Notes under the pieces: model-generated | What the model was told of the DNA's origin: nothing | Database searches by the model: none | What the model saw: the letters and a program-made list of their open reading frames with translations, nothing else | Assembly: GCA_934630735.1 (NCBI GenBank) | Contig: CAKTWK010000001.1 | Location: 62,001 to 126,000, forward strand | Length of the DNA stretch: 64,000 nucleotides | Reading direction: 5' to 3' | Origin: an uncultured Collinsella sp. | GTDB lineage: Bacteria; Actinomycetota; Coriobacteriia; Coriobacteriales; Coriobacteriaceae | Shown: in pieces, positions 1 to 13,935 of the stretch | How the letters are laid out: each line of letters begins with the position of its first letter | Numbering within the stretch: the stretch's first letter is position 1 | Made by a program: the position numbers and the translations under genes

Positions 1-94
1 TAAACAAAGACCTCCTGTTGAGAGCGGTGACGCGGCGGATCCGCGACCCTTAACTACTGAGAGTAGTATAGCTGCTCCCGTCCCTGCGGTCTGC
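1..94. other. Gene-free left edge
   Basis: I see no convincing gene here. The only structure is a short hairpin (ACTACT-gag-AGTAGT, about 53-67). The stretch from 1 to 442 as a whole has no supported coding sequence; it holds the inverted repeats and terminator listed separately. Any gene to the left lies outside the window. Confidence 0.6.
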
Positions 95-186
95 GGGTGC
101 CCCGCGGCGGTCTGGTGTTTTCATCTTCACTCCGGTTGCTTCGCAAAGTCGTTCAGATGAAAACACCAGACCGCCGCGGGGCACCC
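95..186. repeat. Perfect 32-bp inverted repeat with 28-nt loop
   Basis: Arms 95-126 and 155-186 are exact reverse complements over 32 bases. The loop (127-154) contains a smaller TTGC-ttc-GCAA hairpin. There is no T-run after either arm, so it does not look like an ordinary terminator. Its loop resembles, in the opposite orientation, the loop of the inverted repeat at 343-431. It is probably a member of a dispersed palindromic repeat family. Confidence 0.85.
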
Positions 187-230
187 TCGACCTACCGGGG
201 ATTGCCATGACGTACGTTTGCTGCAATAAA

Positions 231-280
231 AGCGTGGGATCCGCCGTTCGAACGAACGGCGGATCCCACGCTCGCTTTTT
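231..280. terminator. Bidirectional Rho-independent terminator beyond carB
   Basis: A perfect 20-bp stem (231-250 with 253-272) is closed by a 2-base loop. On the minus strand it is followed by TTTTATT and on the plus strand by CGCTTTTTATT, so it can end transcription from both sides. It lies about 170 bases beyond the carB stop and is the likely end of the carAB transcript. Confidence 0.75.
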
Positions 281-342
281 ATTCAGCCCTAGTCATCGCG
301 CAAAGTTCCTTCGGCAGCACACGATGCAGCCAAGTCACCGCA

Positions 343-431
343 GGCCGGGGCGGGAGGGGCCGAGTTTCCTCCTGAGCGACTCTGCTTGCAGCCGGAGCGA
401 AGGGGGAAATCTCGGCCCCTCCGCCCCGGCC
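343..431. repeat. Imperfect inverted repeat sharing its loop with the 95-186 element
   Basis: GC-rich arms (343-369 and 404-431) pair with one bulged G and one mismatch. The loop 374-400 aligns with the reverse complement of the loop of the 95-186 repeat at 21 positions (blocks CGACT, TGC, GCA, CCGGAG). That implies two copies of one repeat family lying in opposite orientation next to the carB end. Confidence 0.7.
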
Positions 432-442
432 GGCCAGGTCAA

Positions 443-3757
<3,315 letters not shown>

Positions 3758-3758
3758 G

Positions 3759-5198
3759 TTAGTTCTCCTCGGTCGCAGCGTTCTCAGACTCGGCGAAATT
3801 CCAGCCGGCGAGGCGGTCCTTCGCGGTGTCGATGTCCAGGTAGTTCTCCTCGCCGTCCATGAGTCGCGTAAAGGCGGTAAAGAGATAGTGGGCATCGGTG
3901 GGGCCAGGCGAAGCCTCGGGGTGGTACTGGACCGAGAAACACGGGGCGTCGAGCAGCTGGATGCCCTCAGCGGTGCCGTCGTTGAGGTTCACATGTGTCA
4001 GGCGAATGCGACCAAAGCGCTCGTTCATCACGACCGGCGCGATGCCGCGACGCACCCAGGCGCGCAGGTCGCCATCAGCCGCATGCTCGGTTTCGCCGCC
4101 GGAAAGCTCCGGAATCAGTTTGCCCAGACTGGGGAACAGCAGGCCAAAGCCGTGGTTTTGCGCGGTGATCTCCACGCGACGGCTCACCAGATTCATAACC
4201 GGCTGGTTACCGCCACGGTGACCGAATTTAAGCTTTTCCATTTGGGCGCCGCACGCCAAGCTGATCATCTGGTGACCAAGGCAAATGCCAAAGACCGGCA
4301 CCTTGCCGATCAGCTGCTGTACCTGCTCGTAGGTCTCCACCACGGCGTCGGGGTCGCCGGGGCCGTTGGACAAAAAGACGCCATCGGGATTCATCTCGAG
4401 CACCTGCTGGGCGGGCGTATCCCACGGCACGACGGTAAGGTCGCAGCCGGCGCGGACCAGCCCCTCCAGAATGCCGCGCTTCACACCGCAGTCGTAGGCG
4501 ACCACTTTGTGACGGGCAGGAGCGGCGGCAGTGAGCGCAAAGTCATGCGTGGCAGGCAGGTCGGCGGCCACAAACTCGTGAGGCGCGGGGCAACTTACGG
4601 TCTTGACCAGGTTCTCGCCCACCAGCGTGGGCGCGGCGGACAAGCGCTCGGCGAGCTCGTCGACGTCAAAGATTTCGGTCGAGATAATGCCCATTTTGGA
4701 GCCGTTGTCGCGCAGATGGCGCACCAGAGCGCGGGTGTCGACACCCTCGATAGCGACGATGCCGTGAGCGCGCAGGTACTCCGGCACGCTGACGGCCGAG
4801 CGCCAGTTAGAAGGCGTGGCGCACATGTCGCGAACAATCATGCCGCGCATAGCCGGAGCGCTCGCAGGGCGCACGGCGTCGCCGGGGAAGGCCGACTGGA
4901 CATCGGTCTCGTCGATACCGTAATTGCCGATCTGCGGATAGGTCATGGTTACAATTTGGCCGGCATAACTCGGGTCGGTCATAACCTCAAAGTAGCCCTC
5001 GAGCGAGGTGTTGAAGCAGACTTCACCGGTCGCGGTGCCCTCGGCGCCGCATGCACGTCCATAAAAAATGGTCCCATCCTCAAGATACAGGATGCAGGGA
5101 CCGCAGGTGCCCTTGCTGGTTTTGGCCAGCATACGCTGGCAAAGCTCGCTGGGCGCGAAGGTGCGGGCGGCAGCGCTCGCGGTATGGTTGTTCGCCAT
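3759..5198 (-). CDS. carA: Carbamoyl-phosphate synthase small (glutaminase) subunit
   Basis: Hydrolyses glutamine and passes ammonia to CarB. The C-terminal class I amidotransferase domain shows the nucleophile motif GICLGHQ near residue 305 and the His/Glu motif QYHPEASPG near the end. The ATG at 5198 ([11 protein letters not shown]) has GGAAGGAGAA ahead of it; an upstream in-frame ATG lacks such a site. At 479 residues it is about 100 longer than many CarA proteins. Part of the excess is an insertion between AQNHGF and [10 protein letters not shown], where most CarA proteins have only a short loop. First gene of carAB. A PyrR-type hairpin sits directly upstream of the ribosome site, so translation is probably repressed by PyrR when UMP is plentiful; pyrR is not in the window. 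Confidence 0.96.
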   Translation of the reverse strand: MANNHTASAAARTFAPSELCQRMLAKTSKGTCGPCILYLEDGTIFYGRACGAEGTATGEVCFNTSLEGYFEVMTDPSYAGQIVTMTYPQIGNYGIDETDVQSAFPGDAVRPASAPAMRGMIVRDMCATPSNWRSAVSVPEYLRAHGIVAIEGVDTRALVRHLRDNGSKMGIISTEIFDVDELAERLSAAPTLVGENLVKTVSCPAPHEFVAADLPATHDFALTAAAPARHKVVAYDCGVKRGILEGLVRAGCDLTVVPWDTPAQQVLEMNPDGVFLSNGPGDPDAVVETYEQVQQLIGKVPVFGICLGHQMISLACGAQMEKLKFGHRGGNQPVMNLVSRRVEITAQNHGFGLLFPSLGKLIPELSGGETEHAADGDLRAWVRRGIAPVVMNERFGRIRLTHVNLNDGTAEGIQLLDAPCFSVQYHPEASPGPTDAHYLFTAFTRLMDGEENYLDIDTAKDRLAGWNFAESENAATEEN

Positions 5199-5209
5199 AA
5201 TTCTCCTTC

Positions 5210-5227
5210 CCGGTCTCACAGGACCGG
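5210..5227 (-). promoter_or_regulatory. Candidate PyrR-binding loop ahead of carA
   Basis: Read on the minus strand the hairpin is CCGGTC-CTGTGA-GACCGG, abutting the carA ribosome-binding site. It carries the UCCNGNGAG core and CNGNGA hexaloop typical of PyrR-binding RNA loops. In Mycobacterium, PyrR acts by translational repression from a loop near the start site, and this position fits that mode rather than antitermination. The rest of 5199-5356 shows no gene and no clear promoter. Confidence 0.6.
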
Positions 5228-5356
5228 CTTAAAGGTGTGTAGTTAGGCCTCGCGGTATTGTAACCGCAAGCATGCCTCATGGCGTTAATTTCATCAAATT
5301 GTTTACGAAATGATAATTATGACTTTCTATGCATAATGATTTTTCTGGGACGGGGA

Positions 5357-5397
5357 TTAAAAATCATCCCGCGGGGCTTGTGGCTCACGCGGGATGA
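5357..5397 (-). terminator. Rho-independent terminator
   Basis: A 10-bp stem (5364-5373 with 5388-5397) is followed on the minus strand by TTTTTAA. It ends the transcript of the membrane protein gene that stops at 5405. Confidence 0.8.
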
Positions 5398-5404
5398 TGG
5401 CGTC

Positions 5405-6370
5405 TTACTTTTTCTTGTCCTGTTCCAGCAGATCGGACGGCGTTCGGTCGGGCTTGCCGCCGCGGAAAATCTCGCGGCCATGCAGACGATGCTCTAGGTC
5501 ACGTTCGGCCTTTTCCTCGTCAATCTTGGTCTGGCTCACCACCGGGTCCTCAATCAACGACGACACCGAGTTCACCTGCTTCTGAATGCGCTCGGCAATG
5601 GTGTCATCCATACTCACGATGCGCATCTTCCAGTCGATACTCGTGGCGTTGGATGAGCTCTTGGTCCACACGAACGTCAAAATGGCGCTCTGGTGGCCCT
5701 GGGCGGGAAACATGCCAAAGAAGGAATCGTGCTGAATGTTGCTATCCTCGTCGATATAGGCGTGAACGTTATACACCACGCGGTCGATCTTATCGTTGAG
5801 CAGCGCGTTGGTCGCAAGCGCCGCGGCCTGAATCTGACCATTGGACAGCAGCTCGAGCTCGTTGGCAGAAGACGTGTCCAACACCGTCACCTCGACCGTG
5901 CCCGTACGCTCATCGGCTTCATCGACGGTAAAGTCGAGCGGGAACTGCGTAAAGCCGTTGCCCCACTCAAGGCCGCCCTTCAGCGCCGTCGAAACGGTAT
6001 CGACCGAAACGCTCTCGGACAGGTTGGCGGTGTTCAAACGGCGCATCACGCCGTAGCCAATCTGCATGCCCACGATCAGCACCAAAATACCAATGACCAC
6101 GGCCATCGCGGTCTTCGTAATGGTATGACTCACCTGCGAACCCGAAGGATCGTCCTCGGACAGCGGGTCGATATGTTTTGCCTGGCTCGCGCGGTCCTCG
6201 CTGCGCAGCTGCGCTAGCGCCGCTTTGTCACCGCGCTTGGCCGCAGCCTCCTTCTCACGCATGCGCTCGGTTCGCTTTTTGGCAAGCGTGGGATCCAAGA
6301 CGCCGGATGCATCGATTTCGGAGAATAACTCCGTCACTTCTTCCGGAGTCAAAGGGTTCTTGTCAGCCAT
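5405..6370 (-). CDS. Membrane-anchored protein of unknown function
   Basis: I do not recognise the family. The 321-residue product has an acidic, lysine-rich, probably coiled N-terminal region (1-80), one transmembrane helix at about 87-109, and a C-terminal domain that should lie outside the membrane. The ATG at 6370 is preceded by AGGAAG. It lies 19 bases downstream of the ABC exporter gene on the same strand, with no terminator between, so it is probably co-transcribed with it. It could be an accessory or sensor partner of the exporter, but nothing in the sequence proves this. The transcript ends at the hairpin 5357-5397. Confidence 0.85.
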   Translation of the reverse strand: MADKNPLTPEEVTELFSEIDASGVLDPTLAKKRTERMREKEAAAKRGDKAALAQLRSEDRASQAKHIDPLSEDDPSGSQVSHTITKTAMAVVIGILVLIVGMQIGYGVMRRLNTANLSESVSVDTVSTALKGGLEWGNGFTQFPLDFTVDEADERTGTVEVTVLDTSSANELELLSNGQIQAAALATNALLNDKIDRVVYNVHAYIDEDSNIQHDSFFGMFPAQGHQSAILTFVWTKSSSNATSIDWKMRIVSMDDTIAERIQKQVNSVSSLIEDPVVSQTKIDEEKAERDLEHRLHGREIFRGGKPDRTPSDLLEQDKKK

Positions 6371-6389
6371 AAACTTCCTGTCATATCAA

Positions 6390-8162
6390 TCAGTCGAGCT
6401 CGTGCGCACGCGCACCTTCGAACTGCATTCGATAGTAACGGGCATAGGTGCCGCCACGGGCGAGAAGCTCCTCGTGCGTGCCACGCTCCACAACGCGACC
6501 ATGCTCAACGGTCGCAATCTCATCGGCATGCTTAATGGTCGAAAGACGATGGGCAATGATAATCGTGGTGCGGCCGCGTGCCAGCTCTTCGAGTGACTCC
6601 TGCACCGCCTCCTCGCTCTCGTTATCCAAAGCACTCGTCGCCTCGTCCAAAATCAGGATCTTAGGATTCTTGAGAAACACACGCGCGATGGCGACGCGCT
6701 GTTTCTGTCCGCCCGAAAGACGGCTGCCGCGCTCGCCCACCACGGTGTCGTAGCCCTGTGGAAGCGACTCGATAAAGGCATCGATATTGGCGCGGCGGGC
6801 GGCCTCGGCGATCTCTTCTGCCGTGGCGTCCGGCTTGCCGTAGGCGATGTTCTCGCCGATTGTTCCGTCAAACAGGTAGACATCCTGCTGCACCAGGCCG
6901 ATGGCACGGCGCAGGCTCTGCTGCGTCACATCGCGCACGTCCTGGCCGTCGATGCTAATGGATCCGGCAGCCACGTCATAAAAGCGCGGCAGCAGCGAAC
7001 AGGTCGTGGACTTGCCACCGCCCGAAGGGCCAACCAAAGCGATGGTCTGCCCGGGCTTGATGGACAGATTCATATGGTCGATAACGGGACGCTCGTCGGC
7101 ATCGCCCTCGCCCAGCTCAACGTCCTCGTAGTTAAAGCACACGTCGTGATAATCCACGGCGCCGGCGGTCACCTGCAGATCCGTGGCGCCCGGCTTGTCC
7201 TGGATATCCGGCGCGGTCGAGAGCACCTCGTCCATACGCTTAAAGCCGGCGATAGCCTTCTGATACGTTTCGGCCGAATTGACGAGTGTCTCGAGCGGCG
7301 TGCAGAACAGCGAAATATAGAGTGCAAAGGTCGCCATATCGACCGCCTGCAGCTGCCCCTGGGCGACCAGCCAGCCGCCCAGCAGCACCACGATTACGTA
7401 TAGCACGCCCGAGAGCAGGCCATACGTCGCAGTGTAGACGCCCATGGCGTGATACATGTTCTCCTTGGACGAAAGATAGCGATTGTTGGAGGCGCGGAAC
7501 TTGAAGCGTTCGGTCTCCTCATTGGCAAAGCTCTTGACCACGCGCATGCCCGCCAGCGAATCCTGCAGCTGTGCATTGATGCCGCTGATCTTTTTGCGGT
7601 TGTCGCTAAAGACCTCGCGCATGCGCATGTTCTGCCAAAACATGATGACCGCAAACGCTGCCGTCACCACGGCCATGGCGAGTGCCAGCACCGGGGCGAT
7701 GGTAAAGAGGATCACAAACGAGCCGATGATCTCGATGCCGCAGATGATGATCCACTCGGGCACGTGGTGCGCCGCCTCGCAGATATCGAACAGGTCGTTG
7801 ACCACGCGGCTCATCATGTCGCCCGAGCTGTTGCGGTCGAAGTACGCAAAGCTAAAGCGCTCATACTGGTCAAACAGGTCCTCGCGCATCTTGGACTCCA
7901 TGCGCGCGCCCATCACGTGACCCCAATAGCTCACAAAGTAGCGACAAGCGCAGCGGACGGCATACATCAGCACCAAGCCCACCGCGATCATGCCGAGCGC
8001 CTGCATAATGGCAGCCTGGCCCTGAGTAAACAGCCCACCGGTCAAATTGCGCAGGATAATGGGGAACGCCAGGTCAATGGCGGCAAGCACCAGAGCACAA
8101 ACAGTATCAGCAACAAAAAGCCCCATCTGGGGCTCGTAATACGAAAGAAACCTCTTAAACAT
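6390..8162 (-). CDS. ABC transporter, fused permease and ATPase (exporter type)
   Basis: A 590-residue half-transporter of the MsbA/LmrA/MDR type, expected to work as a homodimer in the membrane. Residues 1-320 hold about six membrane helices; the nucleotide-binding domain begins near 330 with Walker A GPSGGGKST, the signature LSGGQKQRVAIAR and Walker B ILILDEATSALD. The ATG at 8162 has GAGG six bases upstream. The substrate cannot be read from sequence; lipids, drugs or peptides are all possible. It forms an apparent operon with the membrane protein downstream. A 14-bp hairpin at 8193-8232 separates it from the NUDIX gene. Confidence 0.93.
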   Translation of the reverse strand: MFKRFLSYYEPQMGLFVADTVCALVLAAIDLAFPIILRNLTGGLFTQGQAAIMQALGMIAVGLVLMYAVRCACRYFVSYWGHVMGARMESKMREDLFDQYERFSFAYFDRNSSGDMMSRVVNDLFDICEAAHHVPEWIIICGIEIIGSFVILFTIAPVLALAMAVVTAAFAVIMFWQNMRMREVFSDNRKKISGINAQLQDSLAGMRVVKSFANEETERFKFRASNNRYLSSKENMYHAMGVYTATYGLLSGVLYVIVVLLGGWLVAQGQLQAVDMATFALYISLFCTPLETLVNSAETYQKAIAGFKRMDEVLSTAPDIQDKPGATDLQVTAGAVDYHDVCFNYEDVELGEGDADERPVIDHMNLSIKPGQTIALVGPSGGGKSTTCSLLPRFYDVAAGSISIDGQDVRDVTQQSLRRAIGLVQQDVYLFDGTIGENIAYGKPDATAEEIAEAARRANIDAFIESLPQGYDTVVGERGSRLSGGQKQRVAIARVFLKNPKILILDEATSALDNESEEAVQESLEELARGRTTIIIAHRLSTIKHADEIATVEHGRVVERGTHEELLARGGTYARYYRMQFEGARAHELD

Positions 8163-8192
8163 GCAGTCCTCGGAGATAAAACAATAACGTAA

Positions 8193-8232
8193 GACCCTGG
8201 GGCAAATAATCAGTAGTGTTTGCCCCAGGGTC
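8193..8232 (-). terminator. Strong hairpin between NUDIX and ABC genes
   Basis: A perfect 14-bp stem (8193-8206 with 8219-8232) has a 12-base loop. On the minus strand it is followed by a T-rich but interrupted stretch (TTACGTTATTGTTTTA), so it is a probable but not textbook terminator or attenuator. Confidence 0.55.
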
Positions 8233-8242
8233 GCCCTCGCTT

Positions 8243-8938
8243 TTAAAGCTCAGTTCCGCCCAGCCTGTGTGCGATGCTGTCACAGGCCAAGGCGCCTACG
8301 ACGGTCTTGGCGTCTTCGATCTTGCCGTCGAGTACGGCGTCGATCAACTCGTGCAGCGGCACCAGGTCCACGTTGACAAACTCGTCATCATCGGGGTTGG
8401 GCGCATCAAACTCCAGCTTGGTAGCCAAGTAGATGTGAATGATCTCGTCGCAAAAACCGCAGGACGTGACAATCGACGTCAAAAAGCGAATGCGACCAGC
8501 CCTAAAGCCCGTCTCCTCATGCAGCTCGCGTTTGGCGCAATCGAGCGGGTCCTCGCCTGGATCGAGCTTGCCGGCGGGAATCTCGACCGTCACGCGGTCG
8601 ATAGCGGTGCGGTACTGACGCACCAGCACGATCTTGCCGCTCTCGGTCAGCGCCACAACGGCCGCCGCACCTGGATGGCGAACGATATCGCGGGCGCTGC
8701 GGCGACCGTTGGGCAGCTCAACCTCAAGACGGTGGACGTCGAGGATCTTGCCCTTCCAGGCGCACTCCTCCGAAAGAATCTTCTCGTGCAGCTCGGCATC
8801 GTGCGGGTCGTCGTCGCCCAGCACCAGCGCCGGCTCGTCAGCGACCTCGCCGCCAGGCTCGCCCTCGGCGTGCCCATACATGCGGCTGTCCTCTTCAACG
8901 ATCTGCGCATCCACGAGCTCTTCGTTCTTCTCGTCCAT
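8243..8938 (-). CDS. NUDIX hydrolase, ADP-ribose pyrophosphatase type
   Basis: Contains a full NUDIX box around GKLDPGEDPLDCAKRELHEE with the REUXEE core, the Mg-binding site that splits nucleoside diphosphates linked to other groups. The layout, with strand VRQYRTAIDRVTVEIPAGK just before the box, matches ADP-ribose pyrophosphatases. Two in-frame ATGs lie close together; I chose 8938 (MDEKNEE) because GAGAGG is ten bases upstream of it but only one base from the other ATG at 8947. The N-terminal 45 residues are acidic and lie outside the catalytic domain. It lies 21 bases downstream of purD on the same strand, so the two may share a transcript. Confidence 0.9.
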   Translation of the reverse strand: MDEKNEELVDAQIVEEDSRMYGHAEGEPGGEVADEPALVLGDDDPHDAELHEKILSEECAWKGKILDVHRLEVELPNGRRSARDIVRHPGAAAVVALTESGKIVLVRQYRTAIDRVTVEIPAGKLDPGEDPLDCAKRELHEETGFRAGRIRFLTSIVTSCGFCDEIIHIYLATKLEFDAPNPDDDEFVNVDLVPLHELIDAVLDGKIEDAKTVVGALACDSIAHRLGGTEL

Positions 8939-8959
8939 CCGTCTCATTCCTCTCGGACT

Positions 8960-10264
8960 TTAGGCATCCCAGGCGTCACGGCCGCGCAGCGCGCGCAGGC
9001 CGATGTCGTGACGCAGGGTCTTGCCCTCAAAATCAATCTTCTCGCAGGCCTCGTAGGCAAGGTTGCGAGCGTTCTCGAACGTGTCGCCCAGAGCGGTCAC
9101 GGCAAGCACGCGGCCACCATTGGTCACGAGCTGACCGTCCACCACGGCGGTGCCCGCGTGGTACACGGTCACGTTCTCCATGGCCTCGGCGTCGGCGATA
9201 CCGGTGATGACCTTGCCCTTCTCGTAGCTGCCGGGATAGCCCGCGCTCGTCAGGACAACGGCCACAGCCCACTCGTCACGCCAGTCGAGCTCAATCTGAT
9301 CGAGCTCGCAGTTGGCGCAGGCGAGCATGACCTCAACCAGGTCGTTCTTAAGGCGCGGCAGCACGACCTGCGTCTCGGGGTCGCCAAAGCGGGCATTGAA
9401 CTCCAGCACCTTGGGGCCGGCAGGCGTGAGCATAAAGCCGCCATACAGGCAGCCGCGGTAGTCGATGCCCTCGGCAGCAAGCTCGGCAACGGTCTGCTCC
9501 ATGACCGCCACCATGGTGGCGTGCTCCTCGTCGGTCACGATGGGCACCGGGCTGTAGACGCCCATGCCGCCGGTGTTGGGGCCCTTGTCGCCCTCGAGGG
9601 CGCGCTTGTGGTCCTGCGAGGTGGCCATGGGGCGCACGGTCTTGCCGTCGGTAAAGGCCAGCAGCGAGCACTCGGGACCAACGAGCATCTCCTCGATAAC
9701 CACGGTGTTGCCGGCATCGCCAAAGGTGCCGCCAAAGCACTCGCGCACGGCCTCCTCGGCCTGCTCAAGTTCGGTCGCCACGATAACTCCCTTGCCCGCG
9801 GCAAGGCCGTCGGCCTTCACGACCAGCGGAGCGCCCTGCTCGCGCACGTAGGCGAGAGCCGAAGCCTCGTCGGTAAACGAACCATAGGCTGCCGTCGGGA
9901 TACCGGCGCGCTCCATGAGCTGCTTGGAGAACAGCTTGGAACCCTCCATCTGGGCACCCTCGGCACCCGGGCCAAAGCAGGGAATACCTGCCGCGCGCAC
10001 GGCGTCGGCCACGCCCGCCACGAGCGGAGCCTCGGGGCCAATTACCACGAGTCCGCATCCGTGGCTCTGCGCAAACGCCGCCACGGCCGCAGGATCGCAG
10101 TCGTCGAGAACAACGTTCTCGCCGCAGCTCGCGGTGCCGCCGTTACCCGGCGCGATGTAGAGCTTGCCGGCGCGCGGTGATGCTGCGAGCTTAGCTGCCA
10201 AAGCATGCTCGCGGCCGCCGCTGCCCAACAACAGGATGTCGATGGTTTGAGTGTCCGCCTTCAA
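8960..10264 (-). CDS. purD: Phosphoribosylamine-glycine ligase
   Basis: Second step of purine synthesis: joins glycine to phosphoribosylamine using ATP. The 434-residue protein begins with the family hallmark [13 protein letters not shown] near residue 13 and continues as an ATP-grasp fold. I place the start at a TTG (10264): GAGGAGG lies five bases upstream and the protein then begins at the usual family position. The open frame runs on upstream through unrelated sequence without an ATG near the family start. A hairpin at 10319-10360 separates it from purA. purA, purD and, at the far end of the window, purB are the only purine genes here, so they are dispersed rather than in one large pur operon. 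Confidence 0.95.
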   Translation of the reverse strand: MKADTQTIDILLLGSGGREHALAAKLAASPRAGKLYIAPGNGGTASCGENVVLDDCDPAAVAAFAQSHGCGLVVIGPEAPLVAGVADAVRAAGIPCFGPGAEGAQMEGSKLFSKQLMERAGIPTAAYGSFTDEASALAYVREQGAPLVVKADGLAAGKGVIVATELEQAEEAVRECFGGTFGDAGNTVVIEEMLVGPECSLLAFTDGKTVRPMATSQDHKRALEGDKGPNTGGMGVYSPVPIVTDEEHATMVAVMEQTVAELAAEGIDYRGCLYGGFMLTPAGPKVLEFNARFGDPETQVVLPRLKNDLVEVMLACANCELDQIELDWRDEWAVAVVLTSAGYPGSYEKGKVITGIADAEAMENVTVYHAGTAVVDGQLVTNGGRVLAVTALGDTFENARNLAYEACEKIDFEGKTLRHDIGLRALRGRDAWDA

Positions 10265-10318
10265 GGGTGCCTCCTCTATGGATGAATGGCCCGCTCCGCG
10301 CGAGCCCTTTGCAAGCAA

Positions 10319-10360
10319 ATATACCCCTCGGCCGCCCGCTTGGGCTGCAAAGGGGTATAT
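10319..10360 (-). terminator. Hairpin after purA
   Basis: A perfect 10-bp stem (10319-10328 with 10351-10360, ATATACCCCT and its complement) follows the purA stop by 22 bases. The trailing T stretch is weak (ATATTTGCTTG), so termination may be partial and allow read-through into purD. Confidence 0.55.
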
Positions 10361-10382
10361 CGCAATAACCAAATAGTCCCGA

Positions 10383-11678
<1,296 letters not shown>

Positions 11679-11762
11679 TTACATTCATGGACTGTCTACG
11701 CGCCACGCCGGCACGCAGAAGCACAAAACATTCCCAGTATACCCGTGCAACGGGCGCCTGTC

Positions 11763-13154
11763 CTACTCCTCGGCATGTGCCCCATCAAGCTCATAGAACT
11801 TGGTGGATGCCGGCAGGAACATCAGGTCGACGTCGCCGATCGGGCCCGAACGGTTCTTGGCCACGACAATACGCGTAACGCCCTCGTCGGGTCGATCGTC
11901 GCGCGAGGCTTCGGCCTCGTCGGCGGAGCGGTCCAAGAACATAACGATATCGGCGTCCTGCTCGATGGAGCCCGATTCACGAAGGTCGGAAAGCTGCGGG
12001 CGCTTGCCGGTACGGGATTCGACCTGACGCGAGAGCTGCGACAGCGCGATGAGCGGGATCTTGAGCTCCTTGGCCATGATCTTCAGACCACGCGACATCT
12101 CGGAGACCTCGACGGTACGGCTCTCGGAGCGGCGTCCCGGCGGAGGACTCACCAGCTGCAGGTAGTCCAGGATGATGATGGCCTTCTCCTTGTTGTGGAG
12201 CATGCGGCGGCTCTTGGCACGAATCTCGGTCACCGTGGTGCCGGGCGTATCGTCGATCAGAATATCGAGCTTGGACAAGGTCTGCGTGGCCTCGTTGATA
12301 TTTGCCCACTGCTCGGGGCTAATGCGGCCCATGCGGAAGTCACTGATCGAGATCATGGCGTAGGCGCAAATCAGACGCTGGGCAATTTCCTTGCCCGACA
12401 TCTCCAGAGAGAAGAAGCCGACGGTATAACCGGCAGCGGCAGCATTGAGCGCCAGATTCAGAGCGAACGACGTCTTACCCACAGCAGGGCGGGCGCCGAT
12501 GATGATGAGCTGACCCTCGCGAAAACCCATGAGCATGCGGTCGAGCGACGGGAAACCCGTGGGCACGCCCGCGGCCTGTCCACCGGCCTGGCACACTTCC
12601 TCGGCCTCGTTATAGGCTTCGACCATAAACTCGGTCAGCGTCTTGTAGCTCGACTTGACCTCGCGCGCCGTGACCTTGAGCAGCTTGCTCTCGGCTAGCT
12701 CCACGACCTCTTTGGTGTCGGTGGGGGCGTTATAGGCCAGCGCGTTGATCTCGTTGGTGGCGCCGATCAGCTCGCGCAGCATCGAATCGCGGCGAACGAT
12801 GGCGGCATGATGCTGCCAGTTGACGAGCGACAGGGTCTGACCCATCAACTCCAAAATGTACGCTTCGCCGCCCACGGCATCGAGCTTATTGATGCTTCGC
12901 AGGTAATCGATCAGCGAGATGGAGTCGATGGGAATGCGGCTGTTGTACATATCGACCATCGCGGTATAGATGGTCTTGTGAATGGGCCGGTAGAAGTCAT
13001 CGGGCTGCAGCTCGACCTGGGCTTCTTCGACCACCTCGGGCGATAGCAGCATAGCGGCCAGTACATTGGCCTCTGCATCTTGGTTTTGGGGAAGACCCAA
13101 CTTTGAGCCGCGGTCCTCAACCGTCAGCCCGGTCTCCCTATCGTCGTATGCCAT
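11763..13154 (-). CDS. dnaB: Replicative DNA helicase
   Basis: Hexameric fork helicase that unwinds DNA 5' to 3'. The 463-residue product has the N-terminal primase-interaction domain (PQNQDAEANVLAAML near residue 22) and a RecA-like C-terminal domain with Walker A GARPAVGKTSF near residue 220. There is no intein. Three ATGs lie close together; I chose 13154 (MAYDDRE) because GAGG precedes it by six bases, while the two upstream ATGs lack a site. It follows the rplI terminator, so it probably has its own promoter in 13167-13308, where I see no other feature. The DciA-like gene at 28497-29060 is the probable partner that helps load it. Confidence 0.96.
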   Translation of the reverse strand: MAYDDRETGLTVEDRGSKLGLPQNQDAEANVLAAMLLSPEVVEEAQVELQPDDFYRPIHKTIYTAMVDMYNSRIPIDSISLIDYLRSINKLDAVGGEAYILELMGQTLSLVNWQHHAAIVRRDSMLRELIGATNEINALAYNAPTDTKEVVELAESKLLKVTAREVKSSYKTLTEFMVEAYNEAEEVCQAGGQAAGVPTGFPSLDRMLMGFREGQLIIIGARPAVGKTSFALNLALNAAAAGYTVGFFSLEMSGKEIAQRLICAYAMISISDFRMGRISPEQWANINEATQTLSKLDILIDDTPGTTVTEIRAKSRRMLHNKEKAIIILDYLQLVSPPPGRRSESRTVEVSEMSRGLKIMAKELKIPLIALSQLSRQVESRTGKRPQLSDLRESGSIEQDADIVMFLDRSADEAEASRDDRPDEGVTRIVVAKNRSGPIGDVDLMFLPASTKFYELDGAHAEE

Positions 13155-13308
13155 GAGCATCCTCATTCATATCGCTTGCGAGCATCCATAGTATCAGCCA
13201 CGGTCCCAAAACGCGCCGCGCGCCGCCAATCATCACCGAACCAAACGGATGAACGGTCCTGTGTATAGGACTTCGACGCAGCGTTCACCATGACACTCAC
13301 TCAGCGCA

Positions 13309-13348
13309 AATAAAACAAAAGGGCGCCCTGGTTTCCCAGAGCGCCCTT
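13309..13348 (-). terminator. Rho-independent terminator of the rpsF-rplI operon
   Basis: Stem 13319-13326 with 13341-13348, with an inner CTGG/CCAG pairing, followed on the minus strand by TTTTGTTTTATTT. It closes the ribosomal protein operon before dnaB. Confidence 0.85.
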
Positions 13349-13380
13349 CTTAGAACAAGATTGTTGCGTTGCAGCAAATG

Positions 13381-13920
13381 CTACTCGGCAGCAGCCTCAG
13401 TCTCGACCTCGGCGGTCTCGGCCTCGGCGACCTCAGCGGCCTCCTCGACCTCAGCCTCGGCAGCGAGCTCCTCGGCGTTAACGCCGACGAGAACGACAAC
13501 CTCGGCCTTGATCTCGCGGTACAGCGAGATGGCAACGGTGTGGGCACCGGCAACCTTGATGGGCTTACCGAGCTCGACGCGCTTGCGGTCGATGTCCATA
13601 CCGAGCTGAGCCTTGATGGCGTCAGCGATCATAGCGGCGGTAACGGAGCCAAAGAGGATGCCCTCGTCGCCGACCTTGACGTCAACGGTGACCGTCTTGC
13701 CCTCGAAGGCAGCCTTGGTCTCGTTGGCGGTAGCCAGACGGACGGCCTCGCGCTTGGCGATGTTGTTGCGACGCTCGTCAAGCTGCTTGAGGTTGCCCTT
13801 GGTGGCGGCAACAGCGAGCTTCTTGGGGAACAGGAAGTTCTCAGCGTAACCCTGAGCGACCTCTACGACGTCACCCTCGCCGCCCTTGCCCTTGATCTCA
13901 TCGAGAAGAATAACCTTCAT
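13381..13920 (-). CDS. rplI: Ribosomal protein bL9
   Basis: Large-subunit protein that binds 23S rRNA at the base of the L1 stalk. The N-terminal MKVILLDEIKGKGGEGDVVEV and YAENFLFPKKLAVAAT match the family. The product is 179 residues; bL9 is usually near 150, and the extra length is a C-terminal tail of about 30 residues made almost only of Ala, Glu and Val. Such acidic tails occur in several actinobacterial ribosomal proteins. Last gene of rpsF-ssb-rpsR-rplI, 15 bases after rpsR, followed by the terminator at 13309-13348. Confidence 0.96.
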   Translation of the reverse strand: MKVILLDEIKGKGGEGDVVEVAQGYAENFLFPKKLAVAATKGNLKQLDERRNNIAKREAVRLATANETKAAFEGKTVTVDVKVGDEGILFGSVTAAMIADAIKAQLGMDIDRKRVELGKPIKVAGAHTVAISLYREIKAEVVVLVGVNAEELAAEAEVEEAAEVAEAETAEVETEAAAE

Positions 13921-13935
13921 GATGCGTCTCCCTTC

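Noticed and set aside
8216..10180. Long plus-strand open frame (654 codons) opposite purD and the NUDIX gene
   Set aside because: It lies antisense to two clear genes, has no ribosome site and reads as His/Ala/Arg/Leu-rich sequence, the usual shadow of high-GC codons.
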